Positions 1-5,375 are shown, numbered from the stretch's first letter. The stretch is 5,526 nt of DNA from an uncultured Collinsella sp. (GCA_958446785.1 CAUCXP010000117.1:1-5526), one strand, 5' to 3'. Translations and numbers: made by a program. The notes: generated by a model from the letters alone, not told the origin.

Positions 1-23
1 AGCTGCGGGAACGGCCTATTCGC

Positions 24-290
24 TCAATGTGTTCGGCTGAGATCGGAAATCAACCCTTCGCCGTCGGCGAGCACGTCGTTGCCGTCGACGTCCTTAAGAA
101 GCACCGAGACCTTCTGCTCGGCATCGGACAGGCGGGTGCGCAGGCTCTTGAGGAGCTCGACGCCGCGGGTATAGCTCTCGAGCGACTCCTCGAGCTCCAT
201 ATCGCCCGACTCCAAGCTGCGGATGATGAGCTCCAACTCCTGCGAAGCCTGCTTGTACGTAAGCTGCTCGACCGGGGTTTTCTCTGCCAT
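24..290 (-). CDS. xseB: Exodeoxyribonuclease VII small subunit
   Basis: This is the small subunit of exonuclease VII, a cytoplasmic nuclease that degrades single-stranded DNA to oligonucleotides during mismatch repair and damage processing; several XseB chains bind one XseA. The 88-residue length is normal for the family. The family signature is clear: an N-terminal helix (YKQASQELELIIRSLESG, about residues 12-29), the conserved turn MELEESLESYTRGVELL (about 31-47) and a second helix ending in LSDAEQKVSVL (about 54-64). The tail after residue 65 is variable and acidic. The ATG start is backed by a purine-rich Shine-Dalgarno (AAGGAA, about 7 nt upstream on the minus strand). The gene lies 42 bp downstream of xseA with no promoter or terminator between them, so the two are almost certainly cotranscribed. 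Only 23 bp lie beyond its stop, too little to identify the next gene. Confidence 0.96.
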   Translation of the reverse strand: MAEKTPVEQLTYKQASQELELIIRSLESGDMELEESLESYTRGVELLKSLRTRLSDAEQKVSVLLKDVDGNDVLADGEGLISDLSRTH

Positions 291-332
291 ATCTGTTTCC
301 TTTCCTAAAGGTTTATCGCTATGGAACGCGGC

Positions 333-1811
333 CTACTCGACCGTATCGACCGTTGCCGCCACGTTGCCGTCTGCCATGCGCACGCGGATGGCGTCGCCGG
401 GCTTAAAGGTCTTGGCGCTCGTGGCCACCCCATCATCGCTGTACGCGATGGAATAACCACGGGCAAGCACCTTGAGCGGCGACAGGGCATCGAGCGAGGC
501 TGCCGCACGGCCCAGGTCGGACGCAGGTTTGCCGAGCATCGTGCGCCCCTGATGCTCCAGGCGAGAGCTCGCGAGCGCGAGCGAATGGCGTTTGCCATCG
601 AGCCCCGAGGTGCTTGCAACCAGGCGCTCGGGCAGGCGCTCAAAGTTTGAGCGGAAAGCCCCAACCGAACGCGTTATGGCGCCGGACAGACGATCAGCCG
701 TCAGGGCAAGCTCAGACTCGCGACGCTCGACCATAAACGTTGGGTCGTTGAGGCACGGGCGGCACGCAGCCGCATCGAGCGCATCGCCCAAGCGGGCCGT
801 ATAGGTATCCCAGGCGCGGCGACCGCGCTGATCGAGCATCTCCAGGTCGACCTGGGCCGACCCAATCATCGATGCCATCGCGGCACCCAGACGCTGATGG
901 CGCGCCTCGAGCACATCGGCCAACTCCGTCATAGCCGGCGCCACCGATTCTGCCGCCGCCGTGGGCGTGGAGGCGCGGCGGTCGCTCACCATGTCGCAAA
1001 TCGAGGTATCGGGCTCATGGCCAATGCCGGTCACCACGGGCACAGGACAAGCCGCCACCGCGCGGGCAAGCTCCTCATCATTAAAGGTCATGAGGTCCTC
1101 AAAGGAGCCGCCGCCGCGCACCAGCAAAATACAGTCGGGCGCCGGCGTGATGGCGGCGGCACGGCACAGGCCCTCGATGAGCTCAGCCGGCGCACCCTCG
1201 CCTTGAACCTTGGCGCCCACGCAGACGAGCTCGACGAGCGGGTTGCGACGACGCAATGTGCGCTTGACGTCGTCGATTACGGCACCCGAAAGCGAGGTGA
1301 CAACCGCCACGCGGGAGCAGAACACCGGAATGCGGCGCTTGCGCGCTTCGTCCATCAGGCCCTCGCGGCGTAGTTTTTCGGCCAACTGAGCCATCTGCTG
1401 ACGCAGCAGGCCCTCCCCCGCCAGCGAGAACGAGCGGGCAACGAAGCTCATGCGACCCGTAGGCTTGTAGAGATTGAAGCTACCCTTAAAGCTCACCTGC
1501 ATGCCGTCGCGCAAGTCGAAGGTACGCTTAAGGTAGGCGCCCTTCCAGATGATGCAGTCGACGGCGGCCGAGTCGTCTTTAATCTGGAAGTAGCAGTGGC
1601 CGCTTCGGGCATTGGGACCGCGGAAACCCGTGACCTCACCCAAAACGCTCAGCTGCGGAATGGCATCGAGCGCGCCGGCGGCGATCTCCACCGCTTGGCT
1701 CACGCTGAGCTCTTTGCGCTCCTGCTCTTCCGATCCGTCGAACTCGGCGGAAACGGTATTGCCGGTCAGATTCCAGCCTGCCACGCAGCCCCCTTTCGTC
1801 ATCGTGCACAT
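333..1811 (-). CDS. xseA: Exodeoxyribonuclease VII large subunit
   Basis: This is the catalytic subunit of exonuclease VII, a metal-independent single-strand-specific exonuclease active in both directions, working with XseB in the cytoplasm. Using 492-residue numbering, an N-terminal OB-fold for ssDNA binding spans about 36-130 (LSVSQAVEIA, then LGEVTGFRG and GHCYFQIKDD). The catalytic domain follows from about 135, with VTSLSGAVIDDVKRTL (171-186), VRGGGSFEDLMTFNDEELAR (231-250) and GIGHEPDTSICDMVSDRRAS (262-281), all hallmark XseA blocks. A long helical region and the C-terminal LARGYSI segment complete a full-length protein. The start is uncertain. The ATG at 1811 has GGAG only 3 nt upstream. 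A second ATG lies at 1802, and a GTG at 1784 has AGGGGG about 4 nt upstream. All give the same core, because the first 33 or so residues are a non-conserved acidic extension. The identification is secure; only the first 9 residues are in doubt. Confidence 0.96.
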   Translation of the reverse strand: MCTMTKGGCVAGWNLTGNTVSAEFDGSEEQERKELSVSQAVEIAAGALDAIPQLSVLGEVTGFRGPNARSGHCYFQIKDDSAAVDCIIWKGAYLKRTFDLRDGMQVSFKGSFNLYKPTGRMSFVARSFSLAGEGLLRQQMAQLAEKLRREGLMDEARKRRIPVFCSRVAVVTSLSGAVIDDVKRTLRRRNPLVELVCVGAKVQGEGAPAELIEGLCRAAAITPAPDCILLVRGGGSFEDLMTFNDEELARAVAACPVPVVTGIGHEPDTSICDMVSDRRASTPTAAAESVAPAMTELADVLEARHQRLGAAMASMIGSAQVDLEMLDQRGRRAWDTYTARLGDALDAAACRPCLNDPTFMVERRESELALTADRLSGAITRSVGAFRSNFERLPERLVASTSGLDGKRHSLALASSRLEHQGRTMLGKPASDLGRAAASLDALSPLKVLARGYSIAYSDDGVATSAKTFKPGDAIRVRMADGNVAATVDTVE

Positions 1812-1853
1812 GGGCTCCGGCCCTGCGCAAATTCAAGTCCAACACATAGTACA

Positions 1854-1883
1854 GCGCCGCGAGGACACAAATCTCCGCGGCGC
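1854..1883 (-). other. GC-rich hairpin between the peptidase gene and xseA
   Basis: An inverted repeat pairs GCGCCGCG (1854-1861) with CGCGGCGC (1876-1883), a perfect 8-bp GC-only stem. After one mismatch it can extend by three further pairs around the loop CACAAA. It starts about 17 nt after the peptidase stop codon on the minus strand. No T-run follows the stem on either strand, so it is not a canonical intrinsic terminator. It could be a weak terminator, an mRNA-stabilising 3' structure or a partial barrier between the peptidase gene and xseA. Confidence 0.5.
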
Positions 1884-1899
1884 CTGTCAAGCCAATTTG

Positions 1900-2604
1900 T
1901 TATCGGTTGGAGTTTCTGTTGTAACGAGCCATAAGGTAGAGCAGCTGAATGATCGAAGTGAGCGCTGCGGCAACATAGGTAAGCGCAGCGGCCGTCAGCA
2001 CCTTCTTGGCACCGTTGACCTGCTTGGAGCTCATACCCGACTGCTCAATATACGCCACGGCGCGCCGACTGGCATCAATCTCAACCGGCAGCGTAACCAG
2101 CTGGAACAGCACGCTAAACGAGAAGAAGATCAGTGCGAGGATCGTGAGTCCCGCTATGTTCATAAACAGACCCATGAGCAGCACGATCGTCCAGGTGTTC
2201 TGGGTAAAGTTGACGACCGGCACGAGGGCGGTGCGTACCTTCATCATGGCATAGCCGCCTTGACGCTGCGCGGCATGGCCTGCCTCGTGACAAGCGACAG
2301 CAACGCTTGCGACCGAGCCGCCAGAACGGTTGGCGTCTGACAGATACAGGTTGTTGTCCTGCGGGTTGTAATGGTCGGTGAGCTCGCCGGCGACACCCTT
2401 GATACCCACGGCGTTGCAGCCGTTGGCGTCGAGCATGCGGCGAGCGACCGTGGCGCCCGTGTCGCCGTCTGAGCGAACCTTGGACCAGGTTTTGTACGTC
2501 GAGTTGATATAGTTCTGTGCGGCAAGGCCAAGCACCGTGCAGACAAGAACAACCAGCAGGTACAGCGGGTCGATGCCAAAGCCGTATCCATAGTAATAAG
2601 GCAT
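1900..2604 (-). CDS. YugP-like neutral zinc metallopeptidase, membrane-bound
   Basis: This is an integral-membrane zinc metallopeptidase of the YugP/Zn_peptidase_2 family; the physiological substrate of the family is not well established. The product is 234 residues. The zinc motif HEAGH lies at 106-110, preceded by SVASVAVAC, as is usual for this family. A later acidic residue in LPVEIDASRRA (E175) is the probable third zinc ligand. Hydrophobic segments at about 12-30, 125-148, 150-172 and 205-226 indicate several membrane spans, with the zinc site between the first and second. The start at MPYYYGYG is chosen because GGAGGA sits 6 nt upstream and the family begins with a short Tyr/Gly-rich leader. 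An in-frame ATG 69 bp further upstream would add a non-family segment that overlaps the likely promoter. The gene lies upstream of xseA on the same strand, separated from it by 88 bp with a hairpin. Confidence 0.93.
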   Translation of the reverse strand: MPYYYGYGFGIDPLYLLVVLVCTVLGLAAQNYINSTYKTWSKVRSDGDTGATVARRMLDANGCNAVGIKGVAGELTDHYNPQDNNLYLSDANRSGGSVASVAVACHEAGHAAQRQGGYAMMKVRTALVPVVNFTQNTWTIVLLMGLFMNIAGLTILALIFFSFSVLFQLVTLPVEIDASRRAVAYIEQSGMSSKQVNGAKKVLTAAALTYVAAALTSIIQLLYLMARYNRNSNR

Positions 2605-2610
2605 GCGAAT

Positions 2611-2616
2611 TCCTCC
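2611..2616 (-). promoter_or_regulatory. Strong Shine-Dalgarno deciding the peptidase start
   Basis: The minus strand reads GGAGGA here, 6 nt before the ATG at 2604. This near-perfect anti-16S match fixes MPYYYGYG as the peptidase start rather than the in-frame ATG at 2673. Confidence 0.85.
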
Positions 2617-2639
2617 GAATCGAGTTACACGTTGGAGGC

Positions 2640-2670
2640 ATTCTACCCACTCAACCGGAAAGCAAGTCAG
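2640..2670 (-). promoter_or_regulatory. Possible promoter of the zinc peptidase gene
   Basis: On the minus strand a -10-like TAGAAT (2645-2640) is preceded by a loose -35 candidate, CTGACT, at about 19-nt spacing. Transcription would begin some 30 nt upstream of the peptidase start codon. The -10 matches the consensus at five of six positions, but the -35 and spacing are poor, so this is tentative. Confidence 0.3.
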
Positions 2671-2696
2671 CATCGAAGTTTTGGCATCGTCAGCGA

Positions 2697-2794
2697 AAAC
2701 GGCCGAGAGCGAGCAAGGTGACGTGAAAGAGAAGCGACGCGTACTTTGGTACGCGAGCGACGATTGAACGTCAGATTGCCGCTCTCGGCCGTTT
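2697..2794. repeat. Nested palindrome: large structured intergenic element
   Basis: This is a 98-bp imperfect palindrome. The outer arms are a perfect 15-bp inverted repeat, AAACGGCCGAGAGCG (2697-2711) against 2780-2794. After a single bulged A the arms continue with GCAA/TTGC (2713-2716 with 2776-2779). A 2x2 internal loop follows, then TGACGT/ACGTCA (2719-2724 with 2768-2773). A purine-rich internal loop (2725-2737 opposite 2756-2767) precedes a terminal hairpin, CGCGTAC-TTTG-GTACGCG (2738-2755). Short A and T runs flank the outer arms, so either strand gives a GC-rich stem followed by a few U. It lies in the 3' region of rnd, upstream of the peptidase promoter area, and no convincing gene overlaps it. 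It could be a dispersed REP/MITE-like repeat, a structured RNA or a complex terminator; the sequence alone does not decide. Confidence 0.8.
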
Positions 2795-2808
2795 GCAGCG
2801 TCGAGCTG

Positions 2809-2834
2809 TTACGCGGTTTGGTAAAACCGCGTAA
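2809..2834 (-). terminator. Perfect 11-bp hairpin abutting the rnd stop codon
   Basis: TTACGCGGTTT (2809-2819) and AAACCGCGTAA (2824-2834) form a perfect 11-bp stem with a 4-nt loop. On the minus strand it begins at the base immediately after the rnd TAG. The position suggests a terminator or a 3'-end-protecting structure for the rnd mRNA. No T-run follows (the next bases are CAGCTCG), so it departs from the classic intrinsic terminator and may act together with the larger palindrome just beyond it. Confidence 0.55.
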
Positions 2835-3968
2835 CTATAAGAGTTCAATCTTTCCGTCCTTCACGGTGAGCCCCATGTTGCCCGAGAGCAAATCGTCCAG
2901 GCGCGAGCCCACAAGCTCAAAACGCCAGCCTTCGCGCAGGGGGCTTTGCTCAGGATGCTCGATGTAGTCGGCCAGGTCATCGCGTGAGGCAATGACAGAG
3001 GTTGCCACGCCCGAGCGCTCGGAGACCAAGCGAATAAGCGCATACATAAGGTCAGTCACGCTCTCCAGCTCCGGCGAAATCTGACGATGTCCGCGCACCA
3101 AGAGCGGCAGGCGATCGTGCGGACAGCTCGCACCGCGCTTGATGGCCATGAGCGCGCCGTCCACGTCGCGCTCCCCCAGCTGGTCCGTGCCGCGGATGCT
3201 ACGGAACTCCTCGACACGCACGGGATTGCGCTTAACCAGGGCCAGCAGCGTATCGTCGGACATAACCCACTTGCGCGGGATGTTGCGCCGCTCAGCGCGG
3301 TCCTCACGCCAGGCAGCAAGCTCGCGCGCAATGCCCAGCTGATGGCGGCTGCACGAGTTGATGCGCTTGACCTTGCGGAACGCTTCGTGGCGGTCGGCGC
3401 GGTAGTGCGACTCGTCGGCCAGAGGACGCAACTCGTCGAGCACCCAATCCACGCGGCCCAGCTCGCGCAGGCGGCTCATCATCTCGGTATAGGCAACGAT
3501 CAGATACTTGACGTCATCGATCGCGTACTCAATCTGCTTATCGGTCAGCGGGCGGCGCGACCAGTCGGTCAGCGACTCGGTCTTGGGCAATGAGACGCCG
3601 CAGAACGTCTGAACGAGCGCACCATACGAAATCTGCTGGCGCTCGCCCAAAAAGGCGGCGGCCACCTGCGTGTCAAAAATGGGACGCGGCAGCACGCCCA
3701 CGGTATGGAGCATAACCTCCATATCCTGCGAGCAGGCGTGAAAGACCTTGGTCACGCTCTCATCGCCCATAAGCTCGGCAAGCGGCGACAGGTCGTCGAT
3801 CACCAAAGGATCGACCGCGACGCTCTCGGCAGGGGTGGCAATCTGGACCAAGCACAGGCGCGGGTGGAACGTGCGCTCGCGCAAAAACTCGGTATCGACG
3901 GCAATCGCGTCGAACTCGCGGGCGCGCTGACAAAAGTCGAGCAGAGCCTGATGTGTGGAAATGTACAT
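2835..3968 (-). CDS. rnd: Ribonuclease D (3'-5' exoribonuclease)
   Basis: RNase D trims 3' ends of tRNA precursors and other stable RNAs in the cytoplasm. The protein is 377 residues, the normal family length. The DEDDy exonuclease core is complete: Exo I in AVDTEFLRERTF (D25, E27), Exo II in VFHACSQDMEVML (D82) and Exo III in YAIDDVKYL (Y148, D152). The HRDC domain follows, from about residue 200, with the recognisable AAWREDRAERRNIPRKWVMSD block, and then a weaker C-terminal HRDC-like part ending in GWRFELVGSRLDDLLSG. The ATG at 3968 is preferred because RNase D proteins typically begin with a short strand just before the LxxxC region, as MYISTHQALLDFC does here. An in-frame GTG at 4004 would add 12 residues and has no better ribosome site. 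The Shine-Dalgarno is weak (GGG about 6 nt upstream). The gene is divergent from the lipid kinase gene. Confidence 0.95.
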   Translation of the reverse strand: MYISTHQALLDFCQRAREFDAIAVDTEFLRERTFHPRLCLVQIATPAESVAVDPLVIDDLSPLAELMGDESVTKVFHACSQDMEVMLHTVGVLPRPIFDTQVAAAFLGERQQISYGALVQTFCGVSLPKTESLTDWSRRPLTDKQIEYAIDDVKYLIVAYTEMMSRLRELGRVDWVLDELRPLADESHYRADRHEAFRKVKRINSCSRHQLGIARELAAWREDRAERRNIPRKWVMSDDTLLALVKRNPVRVEEFRSIRGTDQLGERDVDGALMAIKRGASCPHDRLPLLVRGHRQISPELESVTDLMYALIRLVSERSGVATSVIASRDDLADYIEHPEQSPLREGWRFELVGSRLDDLLSGNMGLTVKDGKIELL

Positions 3969-4030
3969 ATCAACCCATCGAATAAGGTTAGGCCCGAAAA
4001 ACACGGGTAGGATATCGGCATTGCCCTACA

Positions 4031-4058
4031 ACTATACTCGGTTAGTCACAGAACGGGA
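4031..4058 (-). promoter_or_regulatory. Probable rnd promoter
   Basis: On the minus strand TATAGT (4036-4031) is a good -10 box inside AACCGAGTATAGTT. The same 14 bases, with one change, surround the consensus TATAAT upstream of the C69 gene. The -35 at 17-nt spacing is weak (TTCCCG). It would give an rnd leader of roughly 55 nt to the ATG at 3968. Confidence 0.5.
4033..4038 (+). promoter_or_regulatory. Possible -10 box for the lipid kinase gene
   Basis: TATACT matches the -10 consensus at five of six positions and lies about 28 nt before the kinase start codon. It overlaps the opposing rnd -10 box, so the two divergent promoters would share the same few bases. No good -35 is visible at the expected spacing. 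Confidence 0.35.
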
Positions 4059-4066
4059 ACGTAAGT

Positions 4067-4984
4067 ATGCGCTGCCTTATCATCCACAACCCGGCATCGG
4101 GCCCCAGCTCAGATGAAATCTACGCGTTCACGCACGCCCTCGCGCAGGGCGGCGACGAGGTCGTGATGCGTTTTATAGGCGATGGCATGGAACCCGAGGA
4201 TGCCGTGGCAGACGTGCGCGAGTTTGATCGCGTGGTGATTTCGGGCGGCGACGGCACCGTCTCCAACGTGCTCGACCAAATGCGCGGATGCGGCGTCCCC
4301 ACGCTCGTCTTCCCCTCCGGCACGGCCTGCCTGTTCTTCAACAACATTGGCAATGCCCCCGAGGCCGCGGCGCTCGCCAAGGCCTGTCGCGTCGGCCGTA
4401 CCGTCAAGGCGGACATGGGCGAGCTCTTTTGGCTCGACGAGAACGGCAACGAAAAGCGCCACGGCTTTATTATCATCGCCGGATCGGGCTACGATGCCAA
4501 GATCATGATGAAGGCCGCCCCCACCAAAAACGACATCGGCGAGATCGCCTATTTCCTGTCCGCGCTCGCCACACCCAACCCTACGGTGGCGCACTTTACG
4601 ATTGAGCATGACGGCATTGTCGAGGAGCTCGATGGCATCTGCTGCATGGCCGGTAACACCTCGGTCATTCAAAACGACATCAACCTGTTCCCCGATTGCC
4701 GTATGAACGACGGCATGGTCGACATCGCGGTCATCGAGCCCGTAAAAACCGTCCAGCTCCTGCCCACCGTGATCACCGCCGCGCTCGACCCCGCCGGCAA
4801 GGTGCTCGGCCGTCCGCAGTTCAAGATCATCCAGACCAAAGAAGCCAAGATCACCTGCACGCCGTCGCTGGACATGCAGTTCGATGGCGAAATCATCTCC
4901 AGCAACTCGGGCGTCTTTGGAGCCCGCGCGCTTCCGCAATGCCTCGACCTCATCGTCGACGAATTCTCACCGCTTGGTAAATAG
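4067..4984 (+). CDS. Diacylglycerol kinase family lipid kinase
   Basis: This enzyme of the DAGK catalytic-domain superfamily (DgkB/YegS/LcbK-like) uses ATP to phosphorylate a lipid alcohol such as diacylglycerol, returning it to phospholipid synthesis; it acts at the inner face of the membrane. The 305-residue length is typical. Seen in order: IIHNPASG (5-12), the nucleotide-binding VVISGGDGTVSNVL (56-69), FPSGTACLFFNNIG (82-95) at the GTxN(D/L) position, IAGSGYDAKIM (137-147), NDGMVDIAVI (214-223) and MQFDGEII (270-277), the conserved C-terminal DGE. One oddity is C88, where most relatives have Asn in GTGN or GTAN. The natural substrate cannot be read from sequence. The ATG has GGGA 8 nt upstream and directly begins the first beta strand, so the start is secure. 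Its stop codon overlaps the ribosome site of the next small gene. Confidence 0.92.
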   Translation: MRCLIIHNPASGPSSDEIYAFTHALAQGGDEVVMRFIGDGMEPEDAVADVREFDRVVISGGDGTVSNVLDQMRGCGVPTLVFPSGTACLFFNNIGNAPEAAALAKACRVGRTVKADMGELFWLDENGNEKRHGFIIIAGSGYDAKIMMKAAPTKNDIGEIAYFLSALATPNPTVAHFTIEHDGIVEELDGICCMAGNTSVIQNDINLFPDCRMNDGMVDIAVIEPVKTVQLLPTVITAALDPAGKVLGRPQFKIIQTKEAKITCTPSLDMQFDGEIISSNSGVFGARALPQCLDLIVDEFSPLGK

Positions 4985-4988
4985 GAGG
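4983..4988 (+). promoter_or_regulatory. Consensus Shine-Dalgarno overlapping the kinase stop codon
   Basis: AGGAGG is a perfect Shine-Dalgarno 5 nt before the ATG at 4994. Its first two bases are the last two of the kinase TAG stop. Ribosomes finishing the kinase would therefore land on this site, which suggests translational coupling and strongly supports the very short reading frame that follows. Confidence 0.85.
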
Positions 4989-4993
4989 ACCCC

Positions 4994-5086
4994 ATGAACG
5001 ACAATCCCCTGATCGGCTTTATCATCATCGTTTTGGCCATGCTCGTCGGCTATGCGATCAACGTGATCCACCGCCGGAAGAAGTAA
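4994..5086 (+). CDS. 30-residue single-pass membrane protein
   Basis: I do not recognise this protein. It runs from ATG to TAA and encodes a short polar head (MNDNP), one continuous hydrophobic stretch (about residues 6-25, LIGFIIIVLAMLVGYAINVI) and a strongly basic tail, HRRKK. The layout is that of a single transmembrane helix, and the positive-inside rule puts the C-terminus in the cytoplasm. It is supported as a real gene by the consensus AGGAGG at ideal spacing, overlap of that site with the kinase stop, and an intrinsic terminator about 35 bp after its own stop. It is probably cotranscribed and translationally coupled with the lipid kinase, so a role as membrane anchor or modulator of the kinase is a reasonable but untested guess. 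Confidence 0.75.
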   Translation: MNDNPLIGFIIIVLAMLVGYAINVIHRRKK

Positions 5087-5121
5087 TTCCACATTGGTAT
5101 GATATTCATCCAATTATCGTC

Positions 5122-5166
5122 TCCCCTGCTGTTTATGCATTTGCCAAACAGCGGGGGATTTTCTTT
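5122..5166 (+). terminator. Intrinsic terminator after the kinase/small-protein unit
   Basis: The stem pairs TCCCCTGCTGTTT (5122-5134) with AAACAGCGGGGGA (5146-5158), 13 bp with one G-T wobble, around an 11-nt loop. TTTTCTTT follows immediately on the plus strand. It is a good Rho-independent terminator, placed about 35 bp after the small gene. Confidence 0.88.
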
Positions 5167-5207
5167 GCGCCCCGTGCAAGGCGCTTTATTCAGGTATAGT
5201 AATTGCA

Positions 5208-5344
5208 GGGCGTCTTTATTAAAGTAAAGCTACAAACCGAGTATAATTAACCGCTCATCGCATATTTCATTACGCTTATCGAGTAAGTTTCTTTCATAGA
5301 TGAATATTGTTTCCAGTTCGTTACGCTAATGGGGTGTCTTTATT
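5208..5344 (+). repeat. Direct repeat pair in the C69 upstream region
   Basis: GGGCGTCTTTATT (5208-5220) and GGGTGTCTTTATT (5332-5344) match at 12 of 13 positions, 124 bp apart. A shorter relative, GGCGCTTTATT, lies at 5180-5190. The first copy overlaps the -35 zone of the putative promoter; the second lies just before the leader hairpin. They could be operator half-sites or RNA interaction sites, but an accidental similarity in AT-rich DNA is also possible. The span covers both copies; the stretch between them holds the promoter and leader and no visible gene. Confidence 0.45.
5219..5247 (+). promoter_or_regulatory. Probable promoter of the C69 dipeptidase gene
   Basis: TATAAT at 5242-5247 is a perfect -10 consensus. 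At 17-nt spacing the -35 position holds the weak TTAAAG (5219-5224). The -10 lies inside AACCGAGTATAATT, nearly identical to the sequence at the proposed rnd promoter. Initiation near 5254 would produce a leader of about 140 nt, unusually long and containing a hairpin. The 306-bp gap between the small gene and the C69 gene is thus occupied by a terminator, this promoter, direct repeats and the leader hairpin. Confidence 0.6.
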
Positions 5345-5349
5345 GGCTG

Positions 5350-5375
5350 AAGCCCTCTGGCAACGGAGGGCTTTT
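5350..5375 (+). promoter_or_regulatory. Leader hairpin just upstream of the C69 ribosome site
   Basis: AAGCCCTC (5350-5357) pairs with GAGGGCTT (5366-5373) as a perfect 8-bp stem, followed by a short T-run ending at 5375. It resembles a weak intrinsic terminator placed inside the leader, so it may act as an attenuator. The CCCTC of its left arm can alternatively pair with GAGGG in the Shine-Dalgarno (5385-5389). No known riboswitch class could be recognised. Confidence 0.5.

Noticed and set aside
1..23. Start of another gene downstream of xseB
   Set aside because: Only 23 bases are present and no start codon or ribosome site can be assigned.
1612..2340. A 242-codon plus-strand open frame spanning the xseA/peptidase junction
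   Set aside because: It runs antisense through two well-supported genes, has low-complexity charged composition and no recognisable domain or good ribosome site.
2605..2673. N-terminal extension of the zinc peptidase from an upstream in-frame ATG
   Set aside because: The 23 extra residues do not resemble the family, the strong GGAGGA site serves the ATG at 2604, and the extension would cover the likely promoter.
2697..2794. Insertion sequence or CRISPR array at the palindrome
   Set aside because: There is no transposase, no target-site duplication that I can identify, and no repeat-spacer periodicity; it is a single nested inverted repeat.
3969..4004. GTG start adding 12 residues to RNase D
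   Set aside because: The family normally starts close to the first strand as the ATG at 3968 does, and the upstream GTG has no better Shine-Dalgarno.
4109..4939. A long 276-codon open frame on the minus strand opposite the lipid kinase gene
   Set aside because: It mirrors the kinase reading frame in GC-rich DNA, its translation is a His/Gly/Val/Asp-rich mixture without family motifs, and the plus-strand kinase has clear conserved blocks.
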